Shown: piece by piece, positions 63,026 to 64,000 of the stretch
Position numbering within the stretch: the first letter of the stretch is position 1
Layout: each line of letters opens with the position of its first letter
Assembly (NCBI GenBank): GCA_937864035.1
Contig: CALMIO010000002.1
Location: 328,707-392,706 of the forward strand
Direction: 5' to 3'
From: an uncultured Pseudomonadota bacterium
Lineage (GTDB): Bacteria > Bdellovibrionota_C > UBA2361 > CALMIO01
Length of the DNA: 64,000 bases
Notes under the pieces: generated by a model
Told to the model about the DNA's origin: nothing
Databases searched by the model: none
Seen by the model: only the letters and a program-made list of their open reading frames with translations
Translations under genes and position numbers: made by a program

Positions 63026-63895
63026 GTTACTACTTTAAATTTAAAAGAACTGCCTTTAGTTGATGGTGAAATTGATTATACTCAAGATTTTTTTAAGGAG
63101 CGAGCTGGTTTGACGGTTTCTGGTCAGCTTGAAGCGGAAGCGTTGGCGATGGGGCTTGGAAAAGTTTATACCTTTGGACCGACGTTTCGTGCGGAGAATT
63201 CTAATACGACGAGGCATTTATCTGAGTTTTGGATGATTGAGCCTGAAATGGCTTTTTATAACTTAGAGGATAACATGAATTTGGCGCGTGATTTTATATG
63301 CTATCTGATAGAAACTGCTTTGATTGGTTGTCGCGATGATTTGGATTTTCTGGCTGGACGAGAGTGGGCACCGAGAGATCTTTTCGAGGCTTTAGAGCGC
63401 GTAGCTAAAGCTGATTTTGAGGTATTAGATTATTCTGAGGCAATTAAAATCCTTGAGAGTTCAGGAGAAGTTTTTCAATATCCTGTTAAGTGGGGAATTG
63501 ATTTGCAGACCGAACATGAGCGGTATATTACGGATGTTTATGTTAAGGGGCCAGTATTTGTAGTGAATTATCCGAAGGGAATCAAGGCTTTTTATATGCG
63601 TCAAAATGAGGATGGCAGAACTGTACGTGCGATGGATCTGCTTGTGCCGCGGCTGGGAGAGATTATTGGAGGTTCTCAGCGCGAAGAAAGGCACGATCAT
63701 TTGCTTACAAGGATTCGTGAGTTAGCTTTGTCAGAGGATATTTATTGGTGGTATCTTGATTTGCGTCGTTTTGGTTCGGTTCCGCATTCTGGTTTTGGTT
63801 TAGGGTTTGAGAGATTGTTGATGTATGTGAGTGGAATGCAAAATATTAGAGATGTTATTCCTTTTCCACGGTACCCTGAGTTTGCTAAGTTTTAA
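62501..63895 (+). CDS. asnS: Asparaginyl-tRNA synthetase
   Basis: 464 residues, normal for bacterial AsnRS. An N-terminal OB-fold anticodon-binding domain ([31 protein letters not shown]) is followed by the class IIb core: motif 1 ([27 protein letters not shown]), motif 2 ([25 protein letters not shown]) and motif 3 ([15 protein letters not shown]). The NTTRH..EFWM wording separates AsnRS from AspRS. No clear Shine-Dalgarno precedes the ATG. It is the intact member of a duplicated block, bracketed by constant words 5 and 6. Confidence 0.97.
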   Translation: [464 protein letters not shown]

Positions 63896-63952
63896 CACGC
63901 TCCGCGTAGAGGTCTTCCTTCTTTCATCTCTTTTTCTCTGGCTTCTTCTTTT
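63896..63952 (+). repeat. Variable tract 6: CTT/TCT-rich
   Basis: A pyrimidine-rich stretch ending CTTCTTCTTTT immediately before constant word 6, the same kind of ending as tract 4 but less regular. It begins right after the asnS stop. Confidence 0.6.
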
Positions 63953-63968
63953 GGAGCCACCCTGTTTT
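63953..63968 (+). repeat. Constant word copy 6 (one change)
   Basis: GGAGCCACCCTGTTTT: A replaces T at position 3. It lies 58 bases after the intact asnS stop; the window then ends in a run of eight G at 63992-63999. Confidence 0.85.
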
Positions 63969-64000
63969 GTTTGGTTCCTTAGTTGACAGTCGGGGGGGGT

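Noticed and set aside
60899..63968. CRISPR array
   Set aside because: The constant word recurs, but intervals are 150 to 1680 bases, contain genes and tandem repeats, and no cas gene is present.
60899..63968. Integron cassette array or diversity-generating retroelement
   Set aside because: No integrase, no R'/R'' att core sites, no reverse transcriptase and no template/variable repeat pair with adenine-directed changes.
1..64000. tRNA, rRNA, tmRNA, insertion sequences, phage genes
   Set aside because: Intergenic stretches were read for cloverleaf arms, rRNA words, transposase or integrase genes and terminal inverted repeats; none could be supported.

Overview
The window comes from a Gram-negative, AT-rich, apparently aerobic bacterium. 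The Gram-negative evidence is an outer-membrane beta-barrel, an O-antigen-ligase-like protein, type IV and Tad pili and many exported proteins. The aerobic evidence is SURF1 (cytochrome oxidase assembly) and a class I ribonucleotide reductase. I cannot name the lineage. The RpoH-type sigma factor and PilB/PilC/PilS-R-like genes look like Pseudomonadota or delta-type bacteria, whereas the ribonucleotide reductase closely resembles that of Chlamydia, the alanyl-tRNA synthetase resembles the short form of Patescibacteria, and one protein looks like the Bacteroidetes-typical DUF4301 family. The gene stock appears mosaic.

Layout. 1-4912: a minus-strand type IV pilus block (pilB, pilC and a membrane-bound NtrC-type activator). 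5162-11942: a heat-shock-type sigma factor, a degenerate LytM protein, a reprolysin-like metalloprotease, cysS and a protein ending in 13-residue repeats. 11943-16864: nrdAB of the Mn/Fe (class Ic) type behind two NrdR boxes. 16955-22813: SURF1, DUF445, a pair of ketosynthase-III-like proteins (one without catalytic residues), a coiled-coil exported protein and an O-antigen ligase. 23077-33593: mostly unrecognised exported or soluble proteins, a lone HPt domain, DUF4301, a fatty-acid desaturase operon with a MazG-like enzyme, and an outer-membrane protein. 33768-44949: a Tad/Flp pilus operon (tadZ, flp, rcpC, tadA, tadB, tadC and two pseudopilin-like genes) running with overlaps into a PilB-like/receiver fusion and a hybrid histidine kinase. 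45037-50923: ybeY, phoH, a short alaS, ettA. 51060-60898: a large unknown protein and then a four-gene membrane/secretion operon resembling the TraF...TraG part of F-type conjugation systems, without any of its ATPases.

60899-64000 is the most unusual part. A constant 16-base word, GGTGCCACCCTGTTTT (two copies with one change), occurs six times, always on the + strand. Each copy is immediately preceded by a different low-complexity tract; four of these are clear tandem repeats whose last unit runs into the word. The word brackets two copies of an asnS block. The first asnS copy is cut off after codon 175 exactly where one of the tracts begins; the second is full length. I know of no described element with this organisation; assembly or amplification artefact must be excluded first.

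A second theme is proteins that keep a fold but have lost its chemistry or been rewired: the LytM protein, the ketosynthase partner, the ATPase-less PilB-like/receiver fusion, the PilS-like membrane domain joined straight to a PilR-like output, and a thioredoxin fold without CxxC. No tRNA, rRNA, CRISPR array, IS element or integrase was seen.
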